From Saturnia japonica (taxonomy: Eukaryota > Arthropoda > Insecta > Lepidoptera > Saturniidae), in assembly GCA_033032175.1 (NCBI GenBank), contig CM065324.1:310001-374000 (forward strand): a stretch of 64,000 nucleotides of DNA, written 5' to 3'. The position numbers were made by a program, and so were the translations under genes. The stretch's first letter is position 1; each line of letters opens with the position of its first letter. Below are positions 1-13,900 of the stretch, one piece after another. The notes below the pieces were generated by a model. That model searched no databases, was not told the origin of the DNA, and saw nothing but the letters and a program-made list of their open reading frames with translations.

Positions 1-740
1 ATTGTTTTGACGTGTACATCGGTTTTATGGAATTCATCGAGAATTAATGAAAAATCTGCCAGAATTCATTTGACGCATATTAATTTACACGATTATAAGT
101 ATACAGACTACGTCAAACAAGTAAATTTAATTTAATTAACTGAAATTGATCTTAGAATATAAATTTCCTGAAGTGCCCGTTTTTTGCAAATGAGTTTATA
201 TCCTACCATCGAGCAATTGAGTTTCATAGCTCATGTGGTTTTGCATTCTAACTTTAGCTCTAGGTTTTCTAGCTTCCCGACTATCTACCCCTACCTTACC
301 TTAAGTTTGAAATCTGTAGTTTAAAATACGTTGGTGTGTTTTTGTGTATCGGGAGCCAAACTTGAGAACTCACTATATTTCAGACTTAGCGTTAACACTC
401 TATGAACCATAACCCATCTGCGGTTATATCTCCGGTTTATAATAAACTGAAATTATTGTCAAAAGGCAAACATAAGCATATAATAAAATACAAAAACGAG
501 GCGCATTAAAATGAAATTCCGCCGACGCGGTGCGACGCGAAGTGCTTGATGACTGTGACAAAAAGTTTGCAATAAATACTTAGCAAGTAGGTATGTAAAG
601 CGGCTGCGTCGCGTCGGTTCGCGGGCACTTTTAGTAATTTATCGTTTTTTTAAACTAATTATGCAATTTTATTACAAAAAAGTTGGTCGTCATGGAACGC
701 CCGTCAAATGTGAAACGTGTAAGTAAATATTCACAACAAA
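1..740. other. AT-rich non-coding sequence
   Basis: I see no gene here. A GC-rich patch near 520-635 holds several CG-rich words such as GACGCG and GCGTCGC on both strands, as in the core of an old inverted-repeat element, but no ends could be defined. Confidence 0.4.
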
Positions 741-746
741 AAAGTT

Positions 747-768
747 TGTGTGTGTGTGTGTGTGTGTG
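747..768. repeat. (TG)n microsatellite
   Basis: Eleven TG dinucleotides in a row. A looser CA-rich tract follows at about 900-985. Confidence 0.95.
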
Positions 769-1057
769 CAACTGATTGACTGTACCAGTACCAGTGTCAA
801 CAGTACACCAGCACTACTCAAAAGGAAGTCACTGTGAAGATGTTATGTTTCAATCATATTCATATTTATATTTTACAGAAAATATATTATTTTATTCACT
901 CTTCGAAACACGCACATTCTAACACACAAGCAAGAACACACACCCATACACACACATCCATGTAACAAGCACACGCACACACACTCATGATGCTCTACAA
1001 CTCTAAATATTACTCATTTAATGGAAGAATGTATATTTTTGTAGTTTTTTCCCTCAT

Positions 1058-1300
1058 TAGCCTAGTGGCCGTAAGCGAGACTGCTATGATCGAGGCCCTG
1101 GGTTCGATTCCCAGGTCGAGCAAAGTGTTATTGGTTTTTTTTATGAAATTTTCAGTAGCAGCTCGGAGTTTGGCTTTGTGCCCGATTAATGACAATAGGC
1201 TCGCCCCCTACATGGGACCTAAAACATACTCGGCGAACTGTGGGTGTATATTGTACACTTCTGCCTAACCATTCGGGGATACAAGTGTGATAATATGTTA
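1058..1300 (+). mobile_element. tRNA-derived SINE, copy 1
   Basis: A pol III A box (TAGCCTAGTGG) lies at 1058-1068 and a perfect B box (GGTTCGATTCC) at 1101-1111, the spacing of a tRNA-type promoter. The body after the B box (about 1195-1290) reappears in reverse orientation at about 48107-48200, and the promoter part at 18930-18995 and near 42445-42480. SINEs of this type use LINE machinery in trans. The 5' end lies slightly upstream of the A box and the 3' end is approximate. Confidence 0.85.
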
Positions 1301-1439
1301 TGTTTTATTGTATTTCTCATTATGTTATGGAAAGCTACTGTTATATTGCCTAGAAGTAGGCCCATTTGGCCGCGGCCGGCACAGTCTTCACAAATGTAGC
1401 TAATATCGTACATATTTGTTATTTGTTGTAACATGATTT

Positions 1440-2600
1440 ATGTTTTTAATAAAATATATAATTATTATTCTAAAGATTGGTGACATGCACTGTTAGTTGG
1501 GTCACCAGCAATTTCGATTCCAAAGGAGAAATAACTACAGAAAGGATGTTAAATTTCTACACAATATCAATTTAGTTTATTAATACTCTTTTAATAATCA
1601 TTAAAACTACAAAAAACAAGAAATCATCATCATCATCAAGAGTTAATACAAAACCGCTGCTCGCATGCATGAAATCATATCATATCATATAATATATTTA
1701 CAATAAGACTGTGCCTGCGGCTTCGCGAGTGTTGTGTGCAAGAACCATGCAAGTGCTAAGACCAGAAACAATACACCGGTGAGTTCACTAAAAACATTAA
1801 AAATATATACAGTCCACTTTCATGACCAAGAGCTATTGTGATTGTGATCAACTGAAATCAGGTAGACTATGTACAAACTTAGCAATTATTACGAGTTACT
1901 AATACAGTTTTATAGTTTGATATTTTCGGCGCAGCGCTGCACATTGCGTCAGCAGTAGTCGCCATGGAACTGTTTTACTAGTAGCTTTTTGAATTAGTAT
2001 TGGGTTTCCTCAACAACAAAATAAATCATTGTCTAAACAATACCAATAAAGTTTAAAAATCCGGCCAAGGGTAAGTTGGACTCTAGCAAAGAGGGTTCCG
2101 TAATTGTACAGCCACATTCACCAAAATATTTTTTGTATGTGATAGCCAAATTCACGAGGAATAGTATAGGCTATCTAACATTGGGCTACACCTCTCAGCT
2201 AGCATTAAATATTCATTTTTGTTAAGCAAGTCGGAAGTCAGAGCGCTCATGAACTGAATATTGGTCCTTAGTATATCTAAAAATAATTAGCGATAGCATA
2301 TGCCTATCTCCTATACATAAGTCACAATACGTTGTTTTATGACAAAGATTTGTTTAAAATGAAAAAGTGGTTTACGAGCATTATTTTTAGACATGGCTTA
2401 TTAATCGAACAAAATTGTATTAGAAGAGGCGCGAATGAGCCGTGTGTGACTCATAAAATTGGGCCACCGAAGAGAACCCAGCAAAACAATATTTCCGTAT
2501 TTATAATTTATTTATTGAGGGACGGTATAGGCTATTTAACTTCACGCTACTGGTCTAGGAACCAGAGCAGTAACCATGCATTTCAAGTGAACCGGACAGC
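1440..2600. other. Non-coding, fragments of dispersed repeats
   Basis: No gene is visible. An (ATC)n run lies at about 1624-1638. A word like the inner end of the local Helitrons (TGTGCCTGCGGCTTCGCG) sits near 1708. The segment at about 2130-2180 resembles the Helitron 5' region at the right edge of the window (about 63940-63990). Confidence 0.45.
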
Positions 2601-2607
2601 TGTAGGG

Positions 2608-2631
2608 ACTTTCCGCGGCCGTACGGAAAGT
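2608..2631. other. Perfect 8-bp inverted repeat
   Basis: ACTTTCCG (2608-2615) and CGGAAAGT (2624-2631) are exact reverse complements around an 8-base loop that is itself CG-rich. No promoter or gene context explains it. Confidence 0.5.
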
Positions 2632-2639
2632 GAGGACAA

Positions 2640-3780
2640 TCCTTAACACGTTCGCGGATGGTAACACTTGAATCTGTGTTCTACAATGACACAATAACTG
2701 TCCATACCAATATTTTTCAAATTAAATACGTAGTATTGTATTATATTAGGTGTTTTAGAGACATTGTGACAGAAACGCTTTATCGAGTCGTCGTTTGCAT
2801 ACGTTTTGCCCTCATTAGTACAACTAATAAGATGTGTAGGTACGTTTTATGGAATCAACGTAAACTCGCCATCATTATCCTTGTTGGCGAGAGAACTGTT
2901 ATTTTCGTGTCTTGTGTTAGGATATTAAGTTATATTATTGTGTTTATGTGTTATGTACTATGTGTTATGATAAAATAGATTGATATGGATAATATTATAG
3001 AGAAATGTTAGCGACTACGCTACATTATAAGTTGCACGTTATATATTAAGTTGTATATAAATGCTTATGTATTGTGCGTCACTATATGGAAATAGAACTA
3101 ATATAGAATAGATAAATGCATAGAATAAGTCAATAGGGTAAGAATATTCAATGTTATGGGAACTTTACGAACGGAAAACGGTGATGCCGCCCGTAAATTG
3201 CATTGTTTTGGGCTTATGTATGGAATATATACTTGATGTATATAATATGTAAATGCTTAACAAATAGGTAATACGACAAGGAATATTTTGACATATAACA
3301 TGTATACACAAGATATATAATGAAAGAAATATAGAGCGATTAACAGGGCGACCAAAGTGAAAACTAAAATTAAAATACGAATTGAAACGGGGCTCTCTTT
3401 ACGGTCACTCTCCGAACTACTTAAGCTCGAAGAGGGGCCGTATTGGGCACGGTGCAATTCAACGAGTCTACAAGTACAAGCAACAAGTAACTACGAGAAG
3501 AAAGCTTTGGTCGTCCTGCGAACAATTAATTCAAGATATCGACTTTTATTGAAGACCCGGCACCTCAAGCGGTCGTGCATTATTGCACCCCCCGGACCCC
3601 CTCACTAACATCGCGTCCCACTGGCATCCGTACAGCGTCTACAAGACGGGCATCCGGCGCAACAAAACGCCCGTCCAAACCGGGGAAGCGTCACCCCCCC
3701 CACCCTCACGCAGAGGGGAAGTAACGCGTACCCAACAATCCTAGAATGGCTCTACGACGGCTTCCTATCCTATACATATA
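2640..3780. other. Non-coding; GC-rich block at its right end
   Basis: The first 700 bases are AT-rich with short open frames and no recognisable product. The block at about 3395-3720 is markedly richer in G and C than its surroundings and is probably transposon-derived, but I could not recognise a domain in any frame. Confidence 0.35.
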
Positions 3781-3784
3781 AAAT

Positions 3785-3960
3785 GTTTTGTCCTGAATGA
3801 CTGACGGATCAACGCACAGCCTAAACCGCTGATCGCAGAGACCTGAAACTTGGAGGGTGTGTTCTTTGTATGACGTAGGCATCCGATAAGAAAAGATAAT
3901 ATAATTATCGCAATTTTTTTTTTGTTATATAACTACAAATTTATATTTTTCGAAATTTTC
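3785..3960 (+). repeat. Dispersed repeat family B, copy 1
   Basis: It shares a long, nearly identical segment with 62870-63010: both read GTCCTGAATGAC, then ATCAACGCACAGCCTAAACC, then GAAACTTGGAGGGTGTG. The family is not named here. The two copies lie upstream of the NRF-6-like gene and in intron 1 of the likely paralogue. Confidence 0.75.
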
Positions 3961-4830
3961 CTTTACTTGTGCTAGAGGACATTGCTTCTTGTCAAATTGC
4001 TGCTACGGCCGCATCTTTCGATTGTGTTGAATTAGAACTTCGATTCTATCACAGCTCCAACATGCAGACCTGAATAAAACGGTTTTGACAGACATACATA
4101 CAACGAAATTATCCTATATGGGTTCCTTTTTTCCTTTTGAGGCACGGAACACTAAAATATATTTATATGAATGACGATATTGACTGGGATATTTTTCGAA
4201 CCGGTCTAAGATCTGCCATTTGTAAGTGCGTTCTCTGGGCCTGAATTGAATAAACTATTTTTGATTTTTATTTCGATCGATGGATTAAAATAGGATAAAT
4301 AGGATGAAGGCGACCGTCCATGTTTCTGTGCAGTGGTACTTTTGAACTGCGCAAAACGTGTGCGGTTATGTTACATTAAAACCATAAAAAGGTTGTTTTT
4401 AAAGAAAAAAAAAGAATGCGTCGGTTAGACTAGACTTTTTGATGTGAATCTACTTAATCCAGTACAAGTATAGTGAAGGTGAACTCGTTTAGTTTAGATT
4501 GTACGAGTACGTAAGCAAAGAATCCAACTTTGAGTTTTATTTTACATTCTACCTGTGATACCTCTAAAATGGTGTATTTTGTTTACTAAAAATCGCCTCA
4601 ACAATCTTGTCGCTACCAATTAAATTATAAATTATTTCTTTGTTATTGTTAAAAGATTTTATTATCCATGTAGATTTAACTTTGAAAAGTTTTAAAAACT
4701 TTAAAATTGCGTTGGAAATTGGTATACTTACATGAAAAAAACATATTTTTCCTTTTGAAATAAATTTTAAGAAGTTTGAAGTTTAAATAGTTACGAGTTA
4801 GTGACAAGTTATCCATATTTTTAGATATCA
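3961..4830. other. AT-rich upstream region of the host gene
   Basis: No open frame or repeat was recognised. This is the proximal upstream sequence of the gene that begins near 4861. Confidence 0.4.
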
Positions 4831-4892
4831 TATATAGGAAAAGCGTTGGTGGCGGAGGTCAGTCGTTGGTCGGAGCGTATGTGATGTAGACT
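4831..4892 (+). promoter_or_regulatory. Core promoter of the NRF-6-like gene (TATA, Inr, DPE-like)
   Basis: TATATAGG lies at 4831-4838. An arthropod-type initiator TCAGT lies at 4859-4863, so its A (4861) is 30 bases after the TATA start. AGACT at 4888-4892 falls where a DPE would be (+28 to +32) and matches four of five consensus positions. The first ATG is at 4898, giving a predicted 37-base 5' leader. The spacing is seen; transcription is inferred. Confidence 0.6.
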
Positions 4893-4897
4893 TACTC

Positions 4898-4991
4898 ATG
4901 AAGGAGTGCTGTGCGCGAAATATGTTCGTGTCTGTAGTGCTGCTTGTAGCTGCGGCTGGTGCGGCTGGTGCGGCAGACACCATAGTCACCG
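4898..4991 (+). CDS. NRF-6-like exon 1 (signal peptide)
   Basis: It encodes residues 1-31 plus one base: a short polar start, then FVSVVLLVAAAGAAGAA as a secretory signal. ATG 4898 is the first start after the predicted cap site; Met9 (4922) is an alternative that also leaves a signal peptide. Donor is G|GTAACT, phase 1. Confidence 0.8.
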
Positions 4992-7900
4992 GTAACTTTT
5001 TGACTGATTTGCATGGAGTTATTATGGTGGAGGTGATTCTGCTTTAATTCCTGCCAGTTCCACCAGGTCACGTTATTATGGATCGGTATTGTAAACTTCA
5101 ATAAATATAGTGATTTTGCTCGTATTGCAAAATTAATTGCGTTTAAATTGTAATAAAGTAAATTTTGGGGGTGTTTGTATAATTGGAACTAACTAATTGT
5201 TCGAACCAAATAGAATAATTATTTTATATTCAAATAAGTTTTTTCAAATAATTTATAATTTTTGAACTATTCGAATCAAAATTTAAATAAATTTTTCATT
5301 TTTTGTTATTTTTGATATTTGATACTTAAATTGAATTATTCGAAGTTTTCCAACAATTTGTAGTAATATTTTATTCTAATGCTATTTGTACATCCTTAAA
5401 TAAATTTACAAAAACAAAATTGTTAACTTCTTTACGCGCATTTGAAGCAAAAGTTCGTAGATCTTGTAGCAGATATTACATTGTACTAAAAATAAATAAG
5501 ACATTTTAAAATCTAGTGGTGTCTATTGATTAATATAAGTTACAGTCTAACGTACACGAAGCGTTACTAATAACTTACTTAATGAAATTAGTATTACATA
5601 TTTTTAAAGAGAAATTACATTAATGAATTTGTAAATTAATTAGCTGATTTATTGAACTTATTATAGGAATATTCCCTGAGTAATCATAAATTAACACGAT
5701 TTGTTTTGTACTATTATTTTTAGTAATTACGAGTACGTTCTTTTTTTAATATTTTTACAGCAAATACAATGAATATAATTAAATCGACTGTAATTACAGT
5801 GTGTTAGAACGAACTGTAAGTAACGAATATGAAAAGCTACAAATGTAGGTTTGTAGACTGAACATTGACGCTTTTCCGAGCTGTCCGAGCTTAACGTGAA
5901 AGTGTGCGAACCGCAAACCTCGACATTCGTGCGCGGTACGCGGTGCTCCACGCGCCAGTTCAGTGAAGCGCGGATAGGTTCGAAACTTCGACTACGGGTA
6001 TTATGCCTGATTGTAGCATCCGCTTACCCGCTTGACTAATGGATATAAGGTAAAAGGTCAAATTGAGTTTCAAGAAGGTGCTGACTAAAATCTTGATTTG
6101 ATCAACGTGAACCGTATGTTCGTGCAACGTAAACAATGGATTTTATTTATTTACTTATTAGCAGTGTGCCCACGGCTCCGCGCGTGTTTGTTAATGCGCA
6201 ATAATTATTTAAATCCCTTTATTTTTACTCATATTGTTGACAATTCATATGCCGTATCAATTGAGGAGTGGCATGTATTTCCTGTGTACAATATTCATCA
6301 AAATCTGTTGACAACTATTATTGTAATGTAAAAATTTTAATGCATTATTAACAATTCTTATAGTCTCTCAATTATAGTATAATGTACGTTTTCCTTCTAC
6401 AAAATTTGATCTGAATCGGTTGATTGATCCATAAATCCAAATTGATGAAAATTAAACTTTTCGAATTATTATTTTTTAATTCTAGTAGTAATATTGACAA
6501 TTCTTATAGCCCATTAATTATGTAAATAGTTAGACTTCCCGTGTATAAAATTTCATCAAAATCGGTTATGAATTTATGAAATTTTAAATTTTTGAAAATT
6601 CAGTTTTTTTACTATTCCCAAGTGTTATTGAAAATTCTCATTACTGATCATTCATGGAATGACTTATACTTCCCGTGTACATAATTGAACTAAGGAAAAT
6701 ACATAAATTTTTTAAATTTACAAAATTTTATAAGAATTGGTCAGGCCGTTTTTGAGTTAAATCCGGACATATAAACAGACAGACAGGAAAAAAATTTTAA
6801 TGGCATATTCGTGATCAGTAACGTTGATATAATATGCGTATCGGGAAATTTTGGAAAAATATTAAAAGTACAGACAGGACTACAGATTTATTAATATAGA
6901 TAGCTATATGTATATACTATAAAAAAAAAAACAAAAGAAAATCATAAATGGATTTATCACGATGTGTATTGTGGTCGCGATCCCTACCACTCCGCTATAT
7001 TACTGCATATGCACCGGCTGATTTCGGAACACGACAAACTAAAAGAAAACTATAGATAGGTTTATCACTGTTTTATGGTATTATCATTATATGCCAATAT
7101 GACTCCAATACATTGACCGTACAAATAAAACTTCAAAAATAATTAAAATCATACCTTATTGTACCGGCCTGCACGAAGGTTTTTTGATAAACGTGAAACC
7201 CTTTTTATTCCTTTCTTGCCAAAAGCATAAATATGAATTTTTCATATCCCTTGTTTGAGACATGATGGGTTCTTCATACAAACATTCACCCAAGTTTTAT
7301 TTTCACCATAATATGTGGAATAACACAATGAAATAATTCATTTGTAGCAAAACTGTATAATCCAGATAATTTATATAGGTATATCGTTTAGAATATATAA
7401 ACTCCTGCGAGCCGCGATTGACAGCGCACGTCATATTTCTATCATAAAATAAAACAGTAATTTTGCCGTACTGCGTAGTTAAACAGTTTAAAAACACTTC
7501 AGTCAATCTTAAAAAGATTACTGAACTATCATTTAATAGGTAATTATTAGAAATACAATACATTTCTTATTAAGTATAACAATGTCAATATATCAACAAA
7601 CCAGATTGATAGCAATGTCATTTCACCATTATCGCGCATGAGCATTTGGTGTTCCTATATTTTGTTCATAGAAACCTTTCATCCACTATTTTCTACCCTT
7701 AAAGTTTTATTTTCTCTATAAAAAGTACCCTATGTCCTTTCCCAAGTTCCAATCTATCTCTATACCAAAATTCAACAAAATTGGTTCAGCAGTCTAGGCG
7801 TGAAAACGTAACAGACAGACAGACAGAGTTACTTTCACATTTATAATATTAGTTATGTAACAACAATGCAATGTTTATAGTTAACTAGCAGTGCCTGCGG

Positions 7901-10900
7901 TTGCGTACGTGTGCAGTGCGGAATGCCGTCGATCGGGCTCACGCGTGTATCGTGCTGCTCCCGCTACCGGTTATCTTAAAAACAAAGATGCCTATTGTGG
8001 GCGATCATTAGAAGATAGACTTATTATACTCTGGCTGACTTTTTCCTAGATCTTTTTAAGACCTACAATTATGTTATACATTAATTTGATATTCTCATAA
8101 GATTTTACTCGGCGTAAGTCGTTTAAGCGCCCGAATGTATTCATCGACTACCATTTTCTTGTTATTTTATGTGCACGGAACCCTAATTATAAACCAAAAC
8201 CCTAAAATAAAAGTAGCCTAAGTTACTCCTTATAACATTAGCTACTTGCCGATGAAAATACCGTCAAAATTGGCCCAATAGTTTCGGAGATTAGCCGGAA
8301 CAAACAGACAAAGAAACATTTTAAAAAGTGGTATTTTGTTATAAGTCCCGTTTATAACTTTATATGAATTTAGTAAAAAACTGTTGTTTTGACATTACAG
8401 ACTGATAATAATATAGAGATGACAATTTAAGGCAATTTCTACCCCTTTTTAAGCGTATTGCGTGCACGGAAGACTGTGAGATTTGGCATGGTTAAAATTT
8501 ATAAGGAGAAGGAGTGCAGAAAGATAAAATGTATCTATAATATCTGTTACTTATATATAAAATTAAATAAATTAATACTGTGAATCATAATTCGACAAGA
8601 ACAGTACCATTGAACGTAGACCCCTCAAAATATTGACATTGTCACTCAACGAAAAGTGACAGCAAGTGATGTAGATAATACTCATTTTTTATGAATACTG
8701 GAAATGTCAAACAGAAAATAGTCTATGATCAAAAAGTAGCCGGTCGAATTTCGATCTTAGGGCAATCGCTAGTTAATTTAATTATGTTTGTAAAATATTG
8801 GTTTCAGTTGATTTCTTAATTATAAGAATATTTAATTATAATTTACTATTAAAATCAAAATCATATGAGTGACTAACTCTATGATTTATGAAACATATGT
8901 ACGATTAGCAATATAACTAAAGGTGTTGTTAGAATAAACGTTTTGTTTAAATAAAACTTGCTAAAAAGACAAACAAAACAAAAATATTTTCACACTTTGA
9001 ACTTTTATGAAAAAAAGCATTATAATTACAAAAAGAATCAATTGAAATAAATAAAGTCTTAAGTATCAATGTAAAACGTTTATCAATTAGTGAATTATGA
9101 TGTCGTAAATTTTGTACAAAAACCAACTTGAATAAGAGCCAGCTATCGCGAATACAAAATGTTCGTCAAATATTAGTTTTTATTGTATTCATTCCTAATA
9201 ATGAGATTTTAAAATGGCAGTCATCGGTTTCTTAATTATAGCTTTTAAATAATTTTACGTATTTTACAGTTTAATTCCTATATTATGATTAATCTACTTT
9301 AATGACATTAATTTTATATATAGTTGCGTCATACGCGAACATCAGTGCACTAAAAACAGCGTAATTAAACTATACATACAAACTATAAATAATGCTTTCA
9401 GTTATATAATACGCAAAAAAGGAAAAGAATATGCAATACATTTTATGTTATTTTTGTTGTTAAAATGAAATGACTATATATTTTGAGTTGTATTGATGTG
9501 CAACCGTGGATAACACGTGACTAAGAAAATGTCAGACGATTTCCTGACTTTATTATCGCCAAAATAGAGCGTGGGTAACGCATATAAATACACTTATAAA
9601 AACACCTTAGATCTACTTCATGTCATTTATTAGATAAAAAATTAATACGATGAAGAAAAATATTCTTTTTGACAGGACAGGGTAACGCTATACCCGTACG
9701 GTTAAATAAAACAAGTTAAATATATTTCAACACGGAAAGCACCTCTAAAGTGGTTATTTCATACTAGCTGTGCCCGCCGCTTCGCTCATGTGGACTACAG
9801 AATGCCCGCGCGAATCTTGCTCCCCCGCTCCCGGCTATTTTAAAGACAAAAATGCTTATTGTGGGTGTTCCTTAGAAGATAGATGTATACTCGTATATAT
9901 ATGTACTATAGATAAACACATCGTGACAAGTTAAATGCGTAGAAATTCTGAGGTAGATGTGTGGGAGGAGGTGGGTGAATAAAAAAATATTTTCAAATTT
10001 AGGGTCTGTAGAAGCTATAGCTCGGATATTAAAAATCTTAATTGTTAACAACCACCCCCGCAATCCATATTATGAGTAGGTTGTTATAAAATTCGCTCTT
10101 AGATCATTTTTACATCACTTAAAGAAGACTCCTACCAAATTTGGAGTCGATAGGAGCTATATTTTAAAAACGGTAATTTTTCACCCGCAAGCCCCTTTGG
10201 GGGAGGAATTTCTTAAAATCCGTTCTTAGCTCACCTCTACATGGTAAAAGTAATATTCCTGCCAAATTTCAAGTATCTAGGTCTTATAGTTCCAGATATA
10301 TCGTGATGAGTCAATCTATCTATAGAACAGCTCCTATTTATATATCCCGTCTACGAAAGTTTGTGAAAAGCAGTTGACATTTAGCACAAATTAATATTTT
10401 GTCTTTTTTTAACAATTTTAGAAATATTGTGGACCATCATCACTGCCTATCAATTGACCAATAACATAAGCATCCCTTGTAAAAAAAATTCATACGAATC
10501 GGCCGAGCCTTTTTTGAGTTTATTTTAGACATACAAACAGACAGACAAAAAAAATCTGTTTGCATATTTTTGATCAGTATCGTTCATATTATACTATATG
10601 GAAAAACGGAAATTATTATCGGGAAATTTGGAAAAACAATTGAAAGTACAGGCAGAAGTTCAGATTTATTAATGTAGATTATGTCAATATTTAAAGCAAC
10701 ATTTGCATACAAAACAGGATCGCGATAAAAAAAAACCTATAACATATAACATGTTAGTCTTGTAATATTTATTTACAATTTAAATGGATTAATAATCAGT
10801 GAATATTTATAAAGATAATGGTAGCAGCGTTGAATCCTTATTGGCTATTTATTAACATAATATATTATATTTTTATCGGGTAAATGGAATACTTGACTGT

Positions 10901-13900
10901 TTAAATAGAAGATTGGATTATTTTTTTGTTTTGGCTACATTAGAATACACGTGTCACGACTATCAATAACTATATATATTATAATTTTTACTGGATCTGT
11001 ATATTTTATTTAATAAATAATTAGTTTAACTATTTTGATTACATTAAAAAAAAATTGTGACTTATTTCACAGTTAGGAAATTTTGGTTTGAATTCAGTGG
11101 GTTTTGAAACTGCTTTAGGAGGATTTATTTTTGAACCGATGTTATGACTGTATTCAACTTTCTATTTAACATTATAATATTTGAAACCGAGTCGAAATTT
11201 ACTTTCCTTAATGTTATTACATATTCACTAAAACACAAGTGTTTACACACATGTACATCATATTAATAAATCTGTGGTTCTGTCTATACATTTAATATTT
11301 TTCCAATATTTCCCGATAGGCGCACTACATGAACGATACTGATCACGATTACGTCATGAATTTTTTTTTGTCTGTCTGTATGTCCGGATTTAACTCAAAA
11401 ACGGCTTGATTGATTCCTATGAAATTTTGTACACGGGAAATATTAAGTATTTACATAATGGATGGGCTGTAATAATTGTCAATATTATTTCTACAATACA
11501 AAAAAAAAGTTAATTTACATCAATTCTCAACCGATTCTAATTAAATTTTGTGGACGTGAAGCATACATCCATACCATAATTGAGAGGGTATAAGAATCGT
11601 TAATAATACGTTGGAAATCTTGTAATCGTAATAAAATTTTCAAACAATTTTGATGACAATTATACACAGGAAATACATGCCAGTCCTTAACTGATACGAC
11701 ACATGAACTGTTAAAAATATAAGTAAAAATAAAATTATGGGATGCAAAATCCCATCATCATCATCCCGATCATCTAGAAGAGTCGCCAACAAAATCGATC
11801 GGGTTTAACAACACGTGTTTTTACACTATATGTAGATATTATTTACAATTATTTGTGGATTTATGGAGAGGAAATCAATACCGTTTTGGATAATTCTTTT
11901 TCTTGTTTGATAAGGGATATCTCAGGGGTGGTCCCATTTAATTTCTTTCGCATTGAACCTTCAACTTCAAAGGTACATCGGGAAACTTTTGGTTTTCTTT
12001 TTTGTTAAAAATTGCCTTGTATCACGTTATTATTATTAGGTCCTTACATATGAAATTGGCGTTTTCTACGGGAGGAATATAAAGGCCATTTTTTTTTGTA
12101 AAATATATTTTATTAATCAAAGTATGAACCGTTGTTATCTATGCACTTTTGCCATCTCATAGGTAGTTCATTGATCCCTTTACTAAAAAAAACCATGGGG
12201 GCGATAATCAATAAACTCTTTGAAAGCGGTTTGGACTGCCGCATCGGAGTTGAATTTTTTTCCTTGTAAGAAGTTGTTCAAATCCCGGAAAAAATGGTAA
12301 TCTGTTGGAGCAAGGTCCGGGGAGTACGGTGGATGTCGCAGACATTACAATTGTAGCTCATCTAACTTAGCGGTTGTTTGTTGTGCAGTGAGTGGTCGTG
12401 CATTGTCGTGAAGCAGCAGTGGCCTAGAGCGATTGACCAATCTCGGTTGTTTAGCACCTAGTTCTTCCTTCATGGTTTGTAGTTGGTGACACTAGATATC
12501 TGCCGTAATCGTTGGCCAGATTTTAGAAAGCTGTAGTGAATGGCACCGGTGCTAGACCACCAAACACTCACAAGTATCTTTTCTGAGTTAATTTTCGTTT
12601 AGAGCAGGATTTGGCTGGGTCTCCAGGGTTCCACTTTTCATCACAAATAATGATTCGATTTAAAATCCCCTCATTATTGCGTCGATTGAGCAAAGTAACA
12701 CAGCAGTCAACGCGTGTTTGCAAGTTCGATTCACTCAATTCATGAGGTACCCATCGTTCAAGTTTTTTTACTTTCCCGATTTGCTTCAAGTGGATTAATA
12801 CAATTTTAACACTTACCCCGAAACCTGCAACTATCTCTCAAGTGCTTTGTGATTGATTCTGGATGTATTTATTTTCTACTTTGGTCTCCGGCCGTCCATA
12901 GGGTTGGTTCTGAAGGTCGAAATTTCCAGAACGAAAACGTTAAAACCATAAACGTACCGTGCTTTCTTTTGCGACACCAGCGCCGTACATATCATTAATC
13001 CTTCGAGCTGTTTCTGCAGCACTGGTGCTACGATAGAACTCGTACTCGTAAATATACCGATATTTCATGTTTTCCATAGTGCAGTAATAAGCAACGCGAA
13101 AGAAAAAAATAATGAGGAAAAACAAATGAATGACTGTTTTCAAAACTGAAATGTACCAGCTAAATGAATTTATAAATTTGAATTTGGAATTCTTAACCAA
13201 AGAGCAGATATTTCAGATCAAATTGGCCAGAACGACAAAACGCTAATTTCATGTGTAAGGACCTAATATTACGAAAATTTGCATATATGGCTTATATACC
13301 TAAGCTTTATAACCTATCTAACGCACCGTATCGCCAGTTTATTTCTTTTTGTTATTGGAATTTTTTTAAATGAAATATTGGTTTATTGTAATTAATCTTA
13401 ATGAAAATATAAGCATCATTTTTTAACCAACATCAAAAAAGGAAAATGTATATTTTTTTTATATATGTTCAGCCATAACTTCTTTGTTCATGAACCGATT
13501 TGGATTTGATTCTTTTATTTGTTTAATTAGGGGTACTTGAAGCGTGTTCCCATTTTAATTTCATTGGCATTAGACCTTCAACTTCGAACATACCCCAAGG
13601 AACTCTTCAAAACCAAACAACGATCTAATTTTCTTTTTTGTAAAAAAATGTCTTGTTATTTGTGTCCAGTTACGTTACGTACACCATAATTTGCACTTTT
13701 TCTAATTCTACATTTCTTACGAAACGTGAAACAAGATAGCGGTTTCATAATTATCTTCTTATTTGAAATGTATACTTTACTATAGAAAGTGTTATTATAT
13801 ATTTTTTAATGCATATAAAAGTACAATTAGAGGATTCAATGCTAAAAAGCATTCTGTACCAGTCGTCCAGGAGAGCAAGAGAAAGGTAATGCAAGGTGTG

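Noticed and set aside
1083..1125. Possible tRNA gene because of the perfect B box
   Set aside because: The cloverleaf arms do not pair as in a tRNA and the sequence recurs as a dispersed repeat; it is a SINE.
5727..5951. A 74-residue minus-strand open frame in intron 1
   Set aside because: Low-complexity, no domain, no splice or promoter support.
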